A stretch of 64,000 bases of DNA from Bacteroidetes oral taxon 274 str. F0058 (GTDB taxonomy: Bacteria > Bacteroidota > Bacteroidia > Bacteroidales > Paludibacteraceae): assembly GCA_000163695.1 (NCBI GenBank), contig GG774889.1, positions 1,376,699 to 1,440,698 on the forward strand, given 5' to 3'. The notes under the pieces are model-generated. The model was not told where the DNA came from and did not search any database. It saw only the letters and a program-made list of their open reading frames with translations. The first letter of the stretch is position 1. Every line of letters starts with the position of its first letter. This document shows positions 26,291-35,822 of the stretch, one piece after another. The translations under genes and the position numbers were made by a program.

Positions 26291-26415
26291 CATCTTTTTT
26301 GTTACTCGGTAAAATTCATTTTGCTACGCATCATACCATACTCGCAAATATGTAAGTATCCCCTCCCCGCTTCAACTATCAAACGACTTTTTTACTAATC
26401 AAGAAAAACTTTTAC

Positions 26416-26423
26416 TACCTTTG
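26416..26423 (+). promoter_or_regulatory. promoter -7 box of the second leucine-rich-repeat gene
   Basis: TACCTTTG followed by C, a perfect match, with a TTTA at the -33 position (26391-26394). It leaves a long leader of about 185 bases. Confidence 0.55.
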
Positions 26424-26609
26424 CTCGCCAAAAAAACAACAGACACATAAAAAAATACTAAATATTATACAGTCAATAAGGTTACTTTCGCTCAGCCGAT
26501 ACAACCTACTATCTCTAACGAGAACTATATACGGACACACGATTGAGAGTAAACAGCAATGAATCAACCTATAAACAAATAAAAGTAAATTTAAACACAC
26601 ATCAAAAGT

Positions 26610-27935
26610 ATGAGAAAAGTATTCATCTATTTCACAATCCTCGCAGCAGGAATCATCGCAAGCACTACGGTTCAGGCACAAGTAAATATGAGCCGTTTCA
26701 TCACTCTTACCGTTGCCAAAGACTCGGTAATAAAACTCAACTTCAAAGCAGCCGCCAACGATACACCCGTAAAGATTAAGTGCGGTAACCTTGATACCAC
26801 CTTTACGGTAGGCACCGAACTGAAGCCAAAAGCAAACCGCTATACTGCAGGAGACAATATTATGACCATATACGGCGATCTCTCGGAACTCCATTGCAAC
26901 AAAAACGAAGAGAGTCTTACCGCTATCGACCCAAGCAACAATACGGAACTGACGGTTTTATCTTGCTACTCGAACCAGATAAGCTCCCTCGACTTAACGA
27001 AGCTGACCAAGTTGACGAATTTATATTGTTACTCAAACCAGATAAGTTCCCTCGACTTACACAACAATACACAGTTGAAGTCTCTCTACTGTGCAGGCAA
27101 CCAACTAAGCTCTCTCGACGTAAGCAATAATAGGCTGTTGGAAGAGTTAGGTTGCGGTACCAACAATATAACTACTATCAACTTAACCAATAATACGGAG
27201 TTGAAAGAGCTATATTGCGGCAGCAATAAGATAGAGGCTCTCGACATAAGCAAAAACACGAAGCTGAAAGAGATCTATTGCGGAGATAATAAGCTAACTT
27301 CTCTCGACTTATCGAACAATACGGAACTAACGGATTTATCTTGCTATTCCAATAAACTCAATGCTCTCGACGTAACGAAGTTGACGAAATTGACGAAATT
27401 GTATTGTTACGTCAATAATATAAGCAATATCGATATAAGCAAGAATACCGAGTTAAAGAATTTCTATTGCTACGACAATAGCTTCTCTACTCAGGCTCTC
27501 GACGACATCTACTGCTCACTACCCAATAGGAGTGGTAAAGATGCAGGCAAGATACAGCCCGTACACAAGTCCTCGTCGACAAACAACGATATCGTCGTTG
27601 CCACCAATAAGCAAAATGCAGAAAAAAGAAACTGGAAGGTGCAGTACTATTCGGGAAATAAAGACATCGCTACTAATGGTACTTATGACTGCAACGGGAC
27701 TACCGACATAGCGGAAGCCTCTGCCGAGTCGACCCTTACACTATACCCAAATCCTGTTGAGGATGTGCTACACATAACCTCCGACAGACCTATCCGCAGC
27801 ATACGTATATATAATATGTATGGCACAGAGGTAGCCGTAGCCAACGATGCCGCAAGTATAAGCGTATCGCACCTGCCGGCAGGTGTTTACACTGTCAGCG
27901 TAGACGGAAAGGTAACAAAGATGATAAAGAAGTAA
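26610..27935 (+). CDS. Type IX-secreted leucine-rich-repeat protein with cysteine ladder
   Basis: A 441-residue exported protein. Signal peptide residues 1-23 (ending TTVQAQ). Residues of about 85-300 are roughly nine 21-residue repeats of the form LYCxSNxLxxLDLSxNTxL; nearly every repeat has Cys at the same place, so the folded solenoid would carry a ladder of cysteines as in Listeria InlJ. The last 70 residues form a type A sorting domain for the type IX system: LTLYPNPVEDVLHI, RSIRIYNMYGTEV and LPAGVYTVSVDGKVTKMIKK. It would be exported to the cell surface. Function unknown; adhesion is the usual role. Confidence 0.88.
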   Translation: MRKVFIYFTILAAGIIASTTVQAQVNMSRFITLTVAKDSVIKLNFKAAANDTPVKIKCGNLDTTFTVGTELKPKANRYTAGDNIMTIYGDLSELHCNKNEESLTAIDPSNNTELTVLSCYSNQISSLDLTKLTKLTNLYCYSNQISSLDLHNNTQLKSLYCAGNQLSSLDVSNNRLLEELGCGTNNITTINLTNNTELKELYCGSNKIEALDISKNTKLKEIYCGDNKLTSLDLSNNTELTDLSCYSNKLNALDVTKLTKLTKLYCYVNNISNIDISKNTELKNFYCYDNSFSTQALDDIYCSLPNRSGKDAGKIQPVHKSSSTNNDIVVATNKQNAEKRNWKVQYYSGNKDIATNGTYDCNGTTDIAEASAESTLTLYPNPVEDVLHITSDRPIRSIRIYNMYGTEVAVANDAASISVSHLPAGVYTVSVDGKVTKMIKK

Positions 27936-28005
27936 CCTTTTAATATTTCGGAAGATTAGAACTCAAAGAGTTTTTTAGGTTTTATATCTTCGCAGCAACT
28001 ATAAG

Positions 28006-28049
28006 TGAGGAGCATAGCATTTCAAAAAGCAGCTCCTCTTTTTATTTTT
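28006..28049 (+). terminator. terminator after the second leucine-rich-repeat gene
   Basis: GAGGAGC (28007-28013) pairs with GCTCCTC (28032-28038), followed by TTTTTATTTTT. Confidence 0.75.
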
Positions 28050-28118
28050 CCAAGCATTATTTAGGCAATAATCAAGCCCCATACGCGTATTATGAGCAAA
28101 CGGTTTTGTATAACGACA

Positions 28119-28155
28119 CAAAAAGACGGCTATCCCTGTTTCGAATAACCGTCTG
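28119..28155 (-). terminator. terminator of ftcD
   Basis: Inverted repeat AGACGGCTAT (28124-28133) with ATAACCGTCT (28145-28154), one mismatch; on the minus strand it is followed by TTTTTGTG. Confidence 0.7.
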
Positions 28156-28189
28156 TTTACTTGTGAGACTCTGCTCAAGCGAGGCTGTC

Positions 28190-29884
28190 TTACTTGATTA
28201 TTCCGTTGCAGATATCTACTACCTCTTTTTCGAACGCGTCGGCTTTGGCTGCTATCTCTGTAGCTTCGGCTATCAATTTGTCGGCTACCTGGCGGTCTTT
28301 CAATCCCGAGGCATTTATTTTTACATTCAGAAAAGCTCCCTGAACTGCCGCACGAGCCACCAGAGCACCTACTCCCGCATCGGATACAGAGTTGGGGTTA
28401 CCCTCTTTTGCCATAAGTTTTACTATCGGGAATACTTCCAATGAGGCTTTCATCGTCTCCAGAGGTATCTGTGTGGCATACAGCGTAGCCTCTTCCATAG
28501 CCTTGGCACGAGCCGCTTTGTCGGCATCGGTCGCCTTTGGCATAGCGAAAACGTCCATTATCTTGTTGAAAGCATTGGTGTCTTCGTCGACAAGGTGAAG
28601 CAGATGAGCCATTACCTTCTGTCCTTCGGCAGCAACGTCTGAGAAATATTTCCACTTATCGTCCCAACCTGCTTTGTGCGACGACAGGTTTGCCACCATT
28701 GTGCCGAGAGCAGCTCCCAAAGCACCGGCATACGCCGATATGGAACCACCGCCCGGAGCAGGGCTTTCGCTTGCCGTCTCTTCGGCAAAGCCTTTGCAGG
28801 TGAGGTCGATAAGACGCTTTTGGTCGGTCGATTCCATCAGATATTCGATGACCTTCTCTTTGGGGTTGAACGGCTTGAGGTCGTCCAAACCAAGCGACTT
28901 GATGGCGATGAATATCAATTCTTCTTCGCTGATACCTGTGGAACGTTGTTGTTTCTCGAGGAAATATTTTGCAGCATCGAGCAGTACATTCTTCGGCACA
29001 AGACCCACTATCTCCGTACCCGTAACACGTACTCCGCGACTGCCTGCCGCACGACAAACCTCTTCGAAAGCACGATGTAACGACGTAGTCTTGATATCGG
29101 TGATGTTCATCGATACTTGAGCTATCTTGTACTCTTCGATATACCAACCGATTGCCTTACAGCCCTTCAATGTGCCGGGGATAAATATCTGCTTGCCGTT
29201 TTCGTCGAGCATTATCTTACCTGTGATGGGGTTGCCTTCGCGTTTTGGACGACCTTTTTCGCGTACGTCGAAAGCAATGGCATTGGCACGGCGTGTAGAT
29301 GTAGTATTGAGGTTATAGTTTACGGCAATCAAGAAATCTCTTGCACCGCAAGCGGTAGCACCTGTTTGAGCTACTCTGTCGTCGAAAACTTTAGGTCCGA
29401 AGTCGGCGGTATCGCCCTCTTCGAAACGTTTTTTCAGCCCTTCGTATTCGCCTCGGCGACAAACGGCAAGGTTTTTGCGTTCGGGTTTGATAGCCGCAGA
29501 CTCGTAGGCAAATACGGGTATTCCGAGCTCGTCGCCGATACGTTTGCCGAGTTTACGAGCAAGCTCTGCCGTCTGTTCGAGAGTGATATTCGACACAGGC
29601 ACCAGCGGCAATACGTCGGTAGCTCCCATACGGGGGTGTTCGCCCTTATGATGACGCATATCGATTACTTCACCGGCTTTCTTTACCGCTTGGAAAGCAG
29701 CTTCCAACACAGCGTCGGGTTCTCCAACAAAAGTTACCACCGTACGGTTTGTAGCCTGTCCGGGGTCTACGTCGAGCAGTGTGATACCGCTCACTTTTTC
29801 TATCTCATCGGTTATCTGTTTGATAACATTCATATTGCGACCTTCCGAAAAATTAGGTACGCACTCAATAATTTGTTTTTGCAT
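28190..29884 (-). CDS. ftcD: Bifunctional glutamate formimidoyltransferase / formimidoyl-THF cyclodeaminase
   Basis: Fusion enzyme of histidine breakdown, 564 residues. The N-terminal half (about 1-300) is the formiminotransferase: ECVPNFSEGRN, DVDPGQATNRTVVTFVG and DMRHHKGEHPRMGATDV. After a linker the C-terminal half (about 350-564) is the cyclodeaminase: SESPAPGGGSISAYAGALGA. It transfers the formimino group from formiminoglutamate to tetrahydrofolate, releasing glutamate, and then releases ammonia. The glutamate could enter the methylaspartate operon of this window. No other histidine genes are nearby; monocistronic. Confidence 0.95.
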   Translation of the reverse strand: MQKQIIECVPNFSEGRNMNVIKQITDEIEKVSGITLLDVDPGQATNRTVVTFVGEPDAVLEAAFQAVKKAGEVIDMRHHKGEHPRMGATDVLPLVPVSNITLEQTAELARKLGKRIGDELGIPVFAYESAAIKPERKNLAVCRRGEYEGLKKRFEEGDTADFGPKVFDDRVAQTGATACGARDFLIAVNYNLNTTSTRRANAIAFDVREKGRPKREGNPITGKIMLDENGKQIFIPGTLKGCKAIGWYIEEYKIAQVSMNITDIKTTSLHRAFEEVCRAAGSRGVRVTGTEIVGLVPKNVLLDAAKYFLEKQQRSTGISEEELIFIAIKSLGLDDLKPFNPKEKVIEYLMESTDQKRLIDLTCKGFAEETASESPAPGGGSISAYAGALGAALGTMVANLSSHKAGWDDKWKYFSDVAAEGQKVMAHLLHLVDEDTNAFNKIMDVFAMPKATDADKAARAKAMEEATLYATQIPLETMKASLEVFPIVKLMAKEGNPNSVSDAGVGALVARAAVQGAFLNVKINASGLKDRQVADKLIAEATEIAAKADAFEKEVVDICNGIIK

Positions 29885-30009
29885 AAATATATCGTATTAT
29901 TTTTTTACAAATCAATTCGTATAATACACACACGTCTACTATTAAAGCATTAATAAATATCTATATATCAGCAACGAGCAGACCATATACGATTACTCGA
30001 AAATCGATA

Positions 30010-30017
30010 CAAAGATA
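30010..30017 (-). promoter_or_regulatory. promoter -7 box of ftcD
   Basis: TATCTTTG on the minus strand, 125 bases upstream of ftcD, just after the terminator of the outer-membrane genes. Confidence 0.45.
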
Positions 30018-30039
30018 TGAATAAAAAACCATATATAAA

Positions 30040-30071
30040 AGCGATAGGAATAATCTGCCATTATCCCTATC
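30040..30071 (-). terminator. terminator of the outer-membrane barrel genes
   Basis: GATAGGAATAAT (30043-30054) pairs with ATTATCCCTATC (30060-30071), one mismatch; on the minus strand GCTTTTATAT follows. Confidence 0.65.
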
Positions 30072-30099
30072 ACATTTACTATCGATATTAGTTTGTTAA

Positions 30100-30771
30100 T
30101 CAGAAAACCAATCCCAACATAACATAGAAGTTGTTGGTATTTAATTTAACATCCGGAGTAAGTCCTCCTTGGAGTTGCACTGCTTTATTATTCTTATTAT
30201 ATCGGTTCAGTAATCCCCAGTCATAGCCCAGTTTTATCTGAAAGTTTCTGTAGCGTGCTCCCAAGCCGGGACCAAGCAACAGATTGAATCTATATATTAC
30301 ATCTTCGTCGTACATATCGAATGTTTTTGTTAAATTTCCATATTTTTCTTTACCTTTCCAAGCAAGGTCGAGGGCTAATTTAGGACCGGCAAAAGCAAAT
30401 ACGCTAATGTCGTCTTCTATGGTATACTCGTATAAGAGACGAATAGGTAGTTCGAGCGTATGAATATTGTAAGTAGTACTATTGGCAGACATCCCTTGTA
30501 TTTGAAGAGACTTATTGCCAAAAGTAAGAGCATAATCCAACCCAAGACTGACGCCAAGCGAATTGGCAAACATAACATCGTATGCAGCCCCTACCACAAA
30601 GCCATTAGAAGGTAACTCCGTCGACAGTTGTATACCCGTCATAGAAGATTTTAGCGTGGTATTGCTATTTAAATAACCGAGATTAACAGACAACTTGTTC
30701 TGAGCCGTAAGCGACACACTAAATACTGCTACCACAAAAAGTAACATAATCTTTCTCAAAAACTTTCCCAT
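30100..30771 (-). CDS. Outer-membrane beta-barrel protein (PorT-like family)
   Basis: A 223-residue exported protein with signal peptide 1-23 (ending SLTAQ). The rest alternates short beta strands and ends in the aromatic residue of FYVMLGLVF, as outer-membrane barrels do. Strand pairs such as GFVVGAAYDVMFANSLGVSLGLDYALTF and FAFAGPKLALDL are typical of the Bacteroidetes outer-membrane-beta-barrel family. It is a diverged tandem copy of the gene at 30836-31510 (shared YDVxxAN, FAGPKxAL, YRxNLxxGPxxGxRY, GYDWGLLN), 64 bases downstream of it. Role unknown. Confidence 0.8.
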   Translation of the reverse strand: MGKFLRKIMLLFVVAVFSVSLTAQNKLSVNLGYLNSNTTLKSSMTGIQLSTELPSNGFVVGAAYDVMFANSLGVSLGLDYALTFGNKSLQIQGMSANSTTYNIHTLELPIRLLYEYTIEDDISVFAFAGPKLALDLAWKGKEKYGNLTKTFDMYDEDVIYRFNLLLGPGLGARYRNFQIKLGYDWGLLNRYNKNNKAVQLQGGLTPDVKLNTNNFYVMLGLVF

Positions 30772-30835
30772 TTCTATTTAAAATATAAATTGTTAATTAA
30801 TAAAATTGCATTTTTGATTTACACACTACCCGTTA

Positions 30836-31510
30836 TCAGAGAGCAAAACCGAGTTTTATGTACCACTGTTCCTGATTAACCTTGTAGTTATCCTTATTGA
30901 AAAGGTTTTTACTGTCATTATTCGTATTAATATTCAACAAACCAAAGTCGTATCCTCCCTTGATTATCACACTTTTGTATCGCAAACCGACAGCCGGTCC
31001 GACATACAGATTGAACCGCGAACGGTAGTTGGAATCCGCATACAAGTCTTGCGAATCGCCCGACTTTTTGCCATTGACATACGCTTGTCCTACCCCTGCA
31101 ATGGATAGAGCAAACTTAGGTCCGGCATATAGAAGCAGTCTAAGGTCTCCATCGCTCGTAAGGGGCAACGACAGCATAAATCGTACGGGAGCATCCAAGA
31201 TATGATAATTATACCGATAATAGCTATTTCCCACGATATTTTGGTTACGGAATGCATAGGTGTAGTTCAATCCCATATTGACTCCAATAAAATTGGCAAT
31301 GAGCACATCCCAGTCGAAACCTGCCGTAATACCGTCAAGAACGATTTCGTCTTTCGCTTCTATCTTCGTCCCCAAAATCTTACTTGCAAACTTTGCTCTA
31401 TTATTTGTATTCACATAACCGATATTAATACTTGGCCTCTGAGCTGCCACATACACACTCACGGAGAGTAATACTCCGATTATCAATAACTTACTTTTCA
31501 TCTTTCTCAT
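30836..31510 (-). CDS. Outer-membrane beta-barrel protein, paralogue
   Basis: A 224-residue exported protein with signal peptide ending VYVAAQ, an eight-strand-like pattern and C-terminal WYIKLGFAL. It shares FDWDVLIANFIGVNMGLNYTY, LYAGPKFALSIAG, FNLYVGPAVGLRYK and GGYDFGLLN with the gene just downstream, so the two arose by tandem duplication and are probably co-transcribed. A second Met three codons in could be the start. Divergent from tilS. Function unknown. Confidence 0.8.
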   Translation of the reverse strand: MRKMKSKLLIIGVLLSVSVYVAAQRPSINIGYVNTNNRAKFASKILGTKIEAKDEIVLDGITAGFDWDVLIANFIGVNMGLNYTYAFRNQNIVGNSYYRYNYHILDAPVRFMLSLPLTSDGDLRLLLYAGPKFALSIAGVGQAYVNGKKSGDSQDLYADSNYRSRFNLYVGPAVGLRYKSVIIKGGYDFGLLNINTNNDSKNLFNKDNYKVNQEQWYIKLGFAL

Positions 31511-31560
31511 AACAATATATAAAATTTTAATGTGTAAAATATATAATTTTGATATTTCGA

Positions 31561-31592
31561 TTTGTAAAAGTACTCCTTATTTTTTAATTTTG
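31561..31592 (+). promoter_or_regulatory. promoter of tilS
   Basis: TTTG (31561-31564), 20-base gap, TAATTTTG (31585-31592): a complete -33/-7 pair. The start codon of tilS is only 20 bases further on. Confidence 0.65.
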
Positions 31593-31612
31593 CACAAAAT
31601 TCGGACAAACAA

Positions 31613-32950
31613 ATGACTTTTTTACGTAAACTTAACAACTTCATTAACAAAAATAATCTTTTATCGGACAACCGAAAACTGCTTGTAGCCGTCAGTGGCG
31701 GTATCGATTCGGTGGTATTGCTCGATATGCTCGTACGCTGCGGTTATAGGTGTGCGGTGGCTCACTGCAATTTTCATCTGCGTGGCAACGAGTCCGATAA
31801 CGACGAACAGTTTGTAAGAGCACTTGCACAAAAATACGATATTCCTCTATTTGTCAGACAATTCGACACCATACAAACGGCTAAAAACGATAATATTTCG
31901 ATAGAAATGGCAGCTCGAAAATTACGTTACGATTGGTTCGAGGTGTTGGTCAAAACCAACGATTTCCAATCTGTTGCGGTGGCACATCACAAAAATGACA
32001 ATGCCGAAACCGTGTTGCTGAATATGGCACGAGGCTCCGGCTTGCAGGGACTCGCAGGGATAAGGGCACGGCGTGGGTCGGTAGTACGTCCTCTGCTATG
32101 CTTCGATAGAGAAGAAATAGAGCTATATGCCAAACTAAACAACATCGAACACTGTACGGACAGAACAAATACGGATACTGAATTTCAACGTAACAGAATA
32201 AGACACAACATAATACCAGAGTTTCTGGCGATAAACAACAATTTCGTAGAGCAGATTGACCGTTTTGCTGCAATTATGCGGGAATACAACGATTTTTTTG
32301 ACTACGAAATAAAAAAACATAAAACCGATATAGTTAATTATCAACCACATAAAACGGAGATAGATATTCCGTTGCTTCTCGAAAAAAGGTTTGCAAGAAT
32401 TATACTCTTCGATATAATAAAAGACATAAACCTACCCGTATCGATATTGGACGAAATATACAAACTAATACACTCACAGACAGGTAAATATATAACCATC
32501 TACAATAAGCGTATTATAAAGAACAGAGACAAACTATTAATAGTAGACGAGGTCGATAATAGCCACGAAATCTATAACATACACCCCGAGACCCGCCACA
32601 CCGAGCAGCCTGTCAAGATGCGACTTGATGTTTTGGAAGCAAATGAAATATCGACGCTGAAATGTAGAGAAAGTACTGCTCTAATCGATTATGACAGACT
32701 TACATTTCCCCTCACTGTCAGGCATTGGCAACACGGCGACCGATTTATCCCTCTGGGAATGAAAGGATATAAAAAACTAAGCGATTTTTTCGTCGACCAA
32801 AAGATAGATATTGCCGAAAAACGCAACATATTTATCCTGACAGACGCTAACGGACAGATAATTTGGATAATATCCCACAGGCTCGACAACAGGTTCAGGA
32901 TAACGGAAAATACAAGGAGGGTACTTAGAATAGAAACGGTAAGGCGTTAA
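31613..32950 (+). CDS. tilS: tRNA(Ile)-lysidine synthetase
   Basis: ATP-dependent enzyme that adds lysine to C34 of the CAU-anticodon isoleucine tRNA. The N-terminal PP-loop is SGGIDS at residues 28-33, followed by HCNFHLRGNESDNDE and VAHHKNDNAETVLLNMARGSGLQGL. The C-terminal domain is present (LTVRHWQHGDRFIPLGMKG, KKLSDFF). The 445-residue length is normal. It is followed by the metallopeptidase gene 20 bases later. Confidence 0.95.
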   Translation: MTFLRKLNNFINKNNLLSDNRKLLVAVSGGIDSVVLLDMLVRCGYRCAVAHCNFHLRGNESDNDEQFVRALAQKYDIPLFVRQFDTIQTAKNDNISIEMAARKLRYDWFEVLVKTNDFQSVAVAHHKNDNAETVLLNMARGSGLQGLAGIRARRGSVVRPLLCFDREEIELYAKLNNIEHCTDRTNTDTEFQRNRIRHNIIPEFLAINNNFVEQIDRFAAIMREYNDFFDYEIKKHKTDIVNYQPHKTEIDIPLLLEKRFARIILFDIIKDINLPVSILDEIYKLIHSQTGKYITIYNKRIIKNRDKLLIVDEVDNSHEIYNIHPETRHTEQPVKMRLDVLEANEISTLKCRESTALIDYDRLTFPLTVRHWQHGDRFIPLGMKGYKKLSDFFVDQKIDIAEKRNIFILTDANGQIIWIISHRLDNRFRITENTRRVLRIETVRR

Positions 32951-32970
32951 TAAACACGTAGCTGTCGACA

Positions 32971-33711
32971 ATGCAGAAACACATACGAATAATAGAACAT
33001 CCACAGATAGGCGAATTAACACTTATTGCCGATTATAAATACAAAGGTATAAGATACTGTGTATCTGCCCACAAAAACAAAATACTATTCAATCCCCTAT
33101 ACATAGACAGAGTGTTGCCTCTATCGGACGACACAATCAATTGGTTTCTAAACTCCAAGCAAAAAATAAGATTAAAATACCCTTCCATAGAACACTTTGC
33201 ATACTCTGCCGATACAGTGCAAGAAACCTTAACTTTCAGGATAATATTTGCCGTCGAGGAGAAGCTCAAAGACTCGCTATCGGCACAGCTAAACAAAGAG
33301 ATATTGACTATCAGGTATCCCATCGGTTACGACTTCGGCAGAGAGGCTAATCAAAGAGCCATAAAAAATGTAATCAAGCACTTCACGGTTCTCGAAGCCA
33401 AACGAATTTTACCCGACAGACTACACCGTATTGCCGACAAATACGGATTCTGCGTAAATTCGGTAAGAATATCGGTCGCAAAAATGCGTTGGGGCAGTTG
33501 CTCGAACAGGAAGGTAGTGGCACTCAGTGCTTATCTGCTGTTTCTTCCGAATCATCTGGTAGATTTCGTGATAGTTCACGAACTTTGCCACACGCTACAA
33601 ATGAACCACGGCAAAGAGTTCTACGACGAACTCGGGAAAATATATCCACAATATAAAACTCTCGACAAAGAGTTGAAAACAATTGGCAGAGAGGTATCAA
33701 AATATTTTTAG
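32971..33711 (+). CDS. YgjP-like zinc metallopeptidase (M48/SprT-type)
   Basis: A 246-residue soluble protein with the zinc motif HELCHTLQMNHGKEFYDEL near the C-terminus, where the HExxH variant HELCH and the later His/Glu are kept. Before it stands RWGSCSNRKVVALSAYLLFLP, the second signature of the YgjP/DUF45 family. These proteins are often found next to restriction or RNA-modification genes; the substrate is unknown. It is co-transcribed with tilS (20-base gap). Confidence 0.88.
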   Translation: MQKHIRIIEHPQIGELTLIADYKYKGIRYCVSAHKNKILFNPLYIDRVLPLSDDTINWFLNSKQKIRLKYPSIEHFAYSADTVQETLTFRIIFAVEEKLKDSLSAQLNKEILTIRYPIGYDFGREANQRAIKNVIKHFTVLEAKRILPDRLHRIADKYGFCVNSVRISVAKMRWGSCSNRKVVALSAYLLFLPNHLVDFVIVHELCHTLQMNHGKEFYDELGKIYPQYKTLDKELKTIGREVSKYF

Positions 33712-33729
33712 AGGTATCGACAGAGCAGA

Positions 33730-34113
33730 CTAATACGGCGACACTCCAAAGGCGTGCGTAGAATTGAACGCCTCTTCGATATGCTCCACCTCGAATCCGT
33801 CGGGTGTCTTTGTGAGAGCTATTACCTCGAAACGTACTCCCGTGTCTGTCAGCCCATTCTGCTGCAAATAGCTATCGGCAGCTTGGACGAGGTTCTGCAT
33901 CTTTTTGCGATCGACAAAACTTTCGGGGAAACCGAAGTAATTGGTAGAGCGGGTTTTTACCTCTACGATAGATATAAAATCGTACTTTTGGGCAATTATA
34001 TCTACTTCGAGATGCCGATAACGCCAATTTTTTGCCAATATGCGGTATCCTTTATTTTCGAGATACCCGACAGCAAACGCTTCGCCTTCTTGCCCAAGAG
34101 TGTTCTTTTTCAT
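33730..34113 (-). CDS. YraN family (UPF0102) endonuclease-like protein
   Basis: A 127-residue protein of the YraN family with the restriction-endonuclease-like core: GQEGEAFAVGYLENKGY, NWRYRHLEVDIIAQ and the putative catalytic E-VK in ISIVEVKTRS. It resembles Holliday-junction resolvase folds, but no activity is established for the family. Convergent with the metallopeptidase gene; 44 bases downstream of mltF. Confidence 0.9.
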   Translation of the reverse strand: MKKNTLGQEGEAFAVGYLENKGYRILAKNWRYRHLEVDIIAQKYDFISIVEVKTRSTNYFGFPESFVDRKKMQNLVQAADSYLQQNGLTDTGVRFEVIALTKTPDGFEVEHIEEAFNSTHAFGVSPY

Positions 34114-34157
34114 TTTTTATCAGAATTCACAAAAACCTATAAACCAAACGCTAATCA

Positions 34158-35510
34158 TCAAGGTTTCTGGGTTTTATATTTTTCGTATGTGGCTACAACT
34201 CCCTTTACGAACTTTACCGTGTGGTTTGCACGGAAATAACCGAGCTTCACGACAGGGTCGTTGTAATACTTGGCTTTTGATTTGAGCAAAAGGTATTTTT
34301 CGACATTATCTGACCAAATATTCGGATTGTCCTTATATTTCTTGGCGAGATTCATAGCATCGACTATATGACCGTGCCCCGCATTATATGCAGCCAAAAC
34401 GTACTTTATACGCTCTGCCGAGTCTTTTACCGCTGCAAACTGTTTCCCCAACGATGCAATAAGGCGTGCTCCGGCTTTTATGTTGTCTGCCGGTTCGAAA
34501 AAAGTAGAATCGTTCAGCCCGTAGCGTTTGCCCGTACGGTGCATCAATTGCATTATCCCCATTGCTCCGTTTGGCGATACGGTATTTGGATTGAAACGGC
34601 TCTCGTTGTATGCCACCGCAGCCAGAAGACGCCAATCCAAGCCGGCTATCGAAGCATTTGCCTTGAACAAGGAGTCGTAGGGCGATATGTTACCTTTGAG
34701 CACAAACATATTGAAGTTATTGAAATAGTTGCTGCGGTTCAGATAACGCTGTGTCATAAAGCGTAGATATTTCGATTTCTCAATATCGGAATACCACCGA
34801 TTAATGGCGCTATCGAGATCCGGAGCATTTCGACGAACGATCCAAGCCTTTGGCAACGAGATGGATATAGGCATACCGATATGGAGGTTTTTGATGTACT
34901 TTTTACCGAGTTCGGCAACATCGTTGTCGGCAACGGTAAAGGGTATCTTATTTCGTGCGACCTCATACATAATCTCCTCGATAGTAAGCGTATCGGACAA
35001 ATACTTTATGTTGATACCGCCGCCAATCTCGTCGTTGAGGTGTTTGAGGCGTGTAAGGTATTGCGAGTGTCGCTGCACATATACGTCTTTATCGATTAGC
35101 TGCATAACGTTTGTTATGGGCTTTCTGTTCTTTGCCTGCACCAATACCAGATTCGACATAACCTCTACATTGGTAGACAAAAATTCTTCGCGGACAGACC
35201 TTGTAGCAGGTACTTTATAGGCAGCGAAGTCGGCTTTGCCGTCGCGTAACATCTGTTTCAGTTCGTTGAGCGACGAGGCAATGACTACCTTCAGCTCCAC
35301 GTCGAGTTGGTCTGCAAGGTTTTGGGCAAGAGCGAAGTCGAAGCCCATTTCGTTATCTCCTATCATATAATAACTTGTGGCACTTTCGAGAGTTACTGCC
35401 CGCAGTTCGCCACGGGCAACTATCTGAGCCAAATCGTCAGGTTCGTCTTGCTTCTTCGAACAACCGACAAATACAAGCGATAAGAAAATTATATATATAT
35501 AAAACTTCAT
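34158..35510 (-). CDS. mltF: Membrane-bound lytic murein transglycosylase F-like lipoprotein
   Basis: A 450-residue lipoprotein: signal sequence with lipobox VFVGCS (Cys at 17). Residues of about 30-260 form a periplasmic solute-binding (family 3) domain (LRAVTLESATSYY, GFDFALAQNLADQL), and about 285-430 a Slt lysozyme-like domain with catalytic Glu in AYNESRFNP, then SPNGAMGIMQLM and AAYNAGHGH. This is the MltF arrangement. It cleaves peptidoglycan glycan strands to anhydro-muropeptides. Monocistronic with its own promoter. Confidence 0.93.
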   Translation of the reverse strand: MKFYIYIIFLSLVFVGCSKKQDEPDDLAQIVARGELRAVTLESATSYYMIGDNEMGFDFALAQNLADQLDVELKVVIASSLNELKQMLRDGKADFAAYKVPATRSVREEFLSTNVEVMSNLVLVQAKNRKPITNVMQLIDKDVYVQRHSQYLTRLKHLNDEIGGGINIKYLSDTLTIEEIMYEVARNKIPFTVADNDVAELGKKYIKNLHIGMPISISLPKAWIVRRNAPDLDSAINRWYSDIEKSKYLRFMTQRYLNRSNYFNNFNMFVLKGNISPYDSLFKANASIAGLDWRLLAAVAYNESRFNPNTVSPNGAMGIMQLMHRTGKRYGLNDSTFFEPADNIKAGARLIASLGKQFAAVKDSAERIKYVLAAYNAGHGHIVDAMNLAKKYKDNPNIWSDNVEKYLLLKSKAKYYNDPVVKLGYFRANHTVKFVKGVVATYEKYKTQKP

Positions 35511-35584
35511 ATCCGACTGTAATTTAACATTTTAATTGCTATATCAAAGTGATTTACTCAATTTGTAAAACACATAATTTTGAG

Positions 35585-35592
35585 CAAAATTA
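35585..35592 (-). promoter_or_regulatory. promoter -7 box of mltF
   Basis: TAATTTTG followed by C on the minus strand, 74 bases upstream of mltF. Confidence 0.45.
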
Positions 35593-35755
35593 ATATTTTT
35601 TTTTAATTTTCATATTTACATTAGAATAATAATATTCAATCCGCAAATAGAAAATATGTATGAATTTTTTCTATATTGTGAGAAGTTTCAAACATTTAAA
35701 GAAACACAATAAGACGTAGTAACTTAAAATATAATACGTTTAAAAGTTTTTTTAG

Positions 35756-35763
35756 TACCTTTG
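35756..35763 (+). promoter_or_regulatory. promoter -7 box of the DUF4954 gene
   Basis: TACCTTTG, a perfect match, 59 bases upstream of the start codon. Confidence 0.55.
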
Positions 35764-35822
35764 TACCTGTTTTTTATCAATAGATAATATCCCGAAGAAG
35801 TTATCCCAATTCAATACGAGTT

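Larger units (their letters stand above)
26243..26609. other. divergent promoter region between proS and the second leucine-rich-repeat gene
   Basis: Contains the proS promoter (26283-26290, minus), the promoter of the plus-strand gene (26416-26423) and a 187-base leader after it. No RNA structure I can name. Confidence 0.6.
35511..35822. other. divergent promoter region between mltF and the DUF4954 gene
   Basis: Very AT-rich; holds the mltF promoter box (35585-35592, minus) and the DUF4954 promoter box (35756-35763, plus). Nothing else recognised. Confidence 0.6.
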
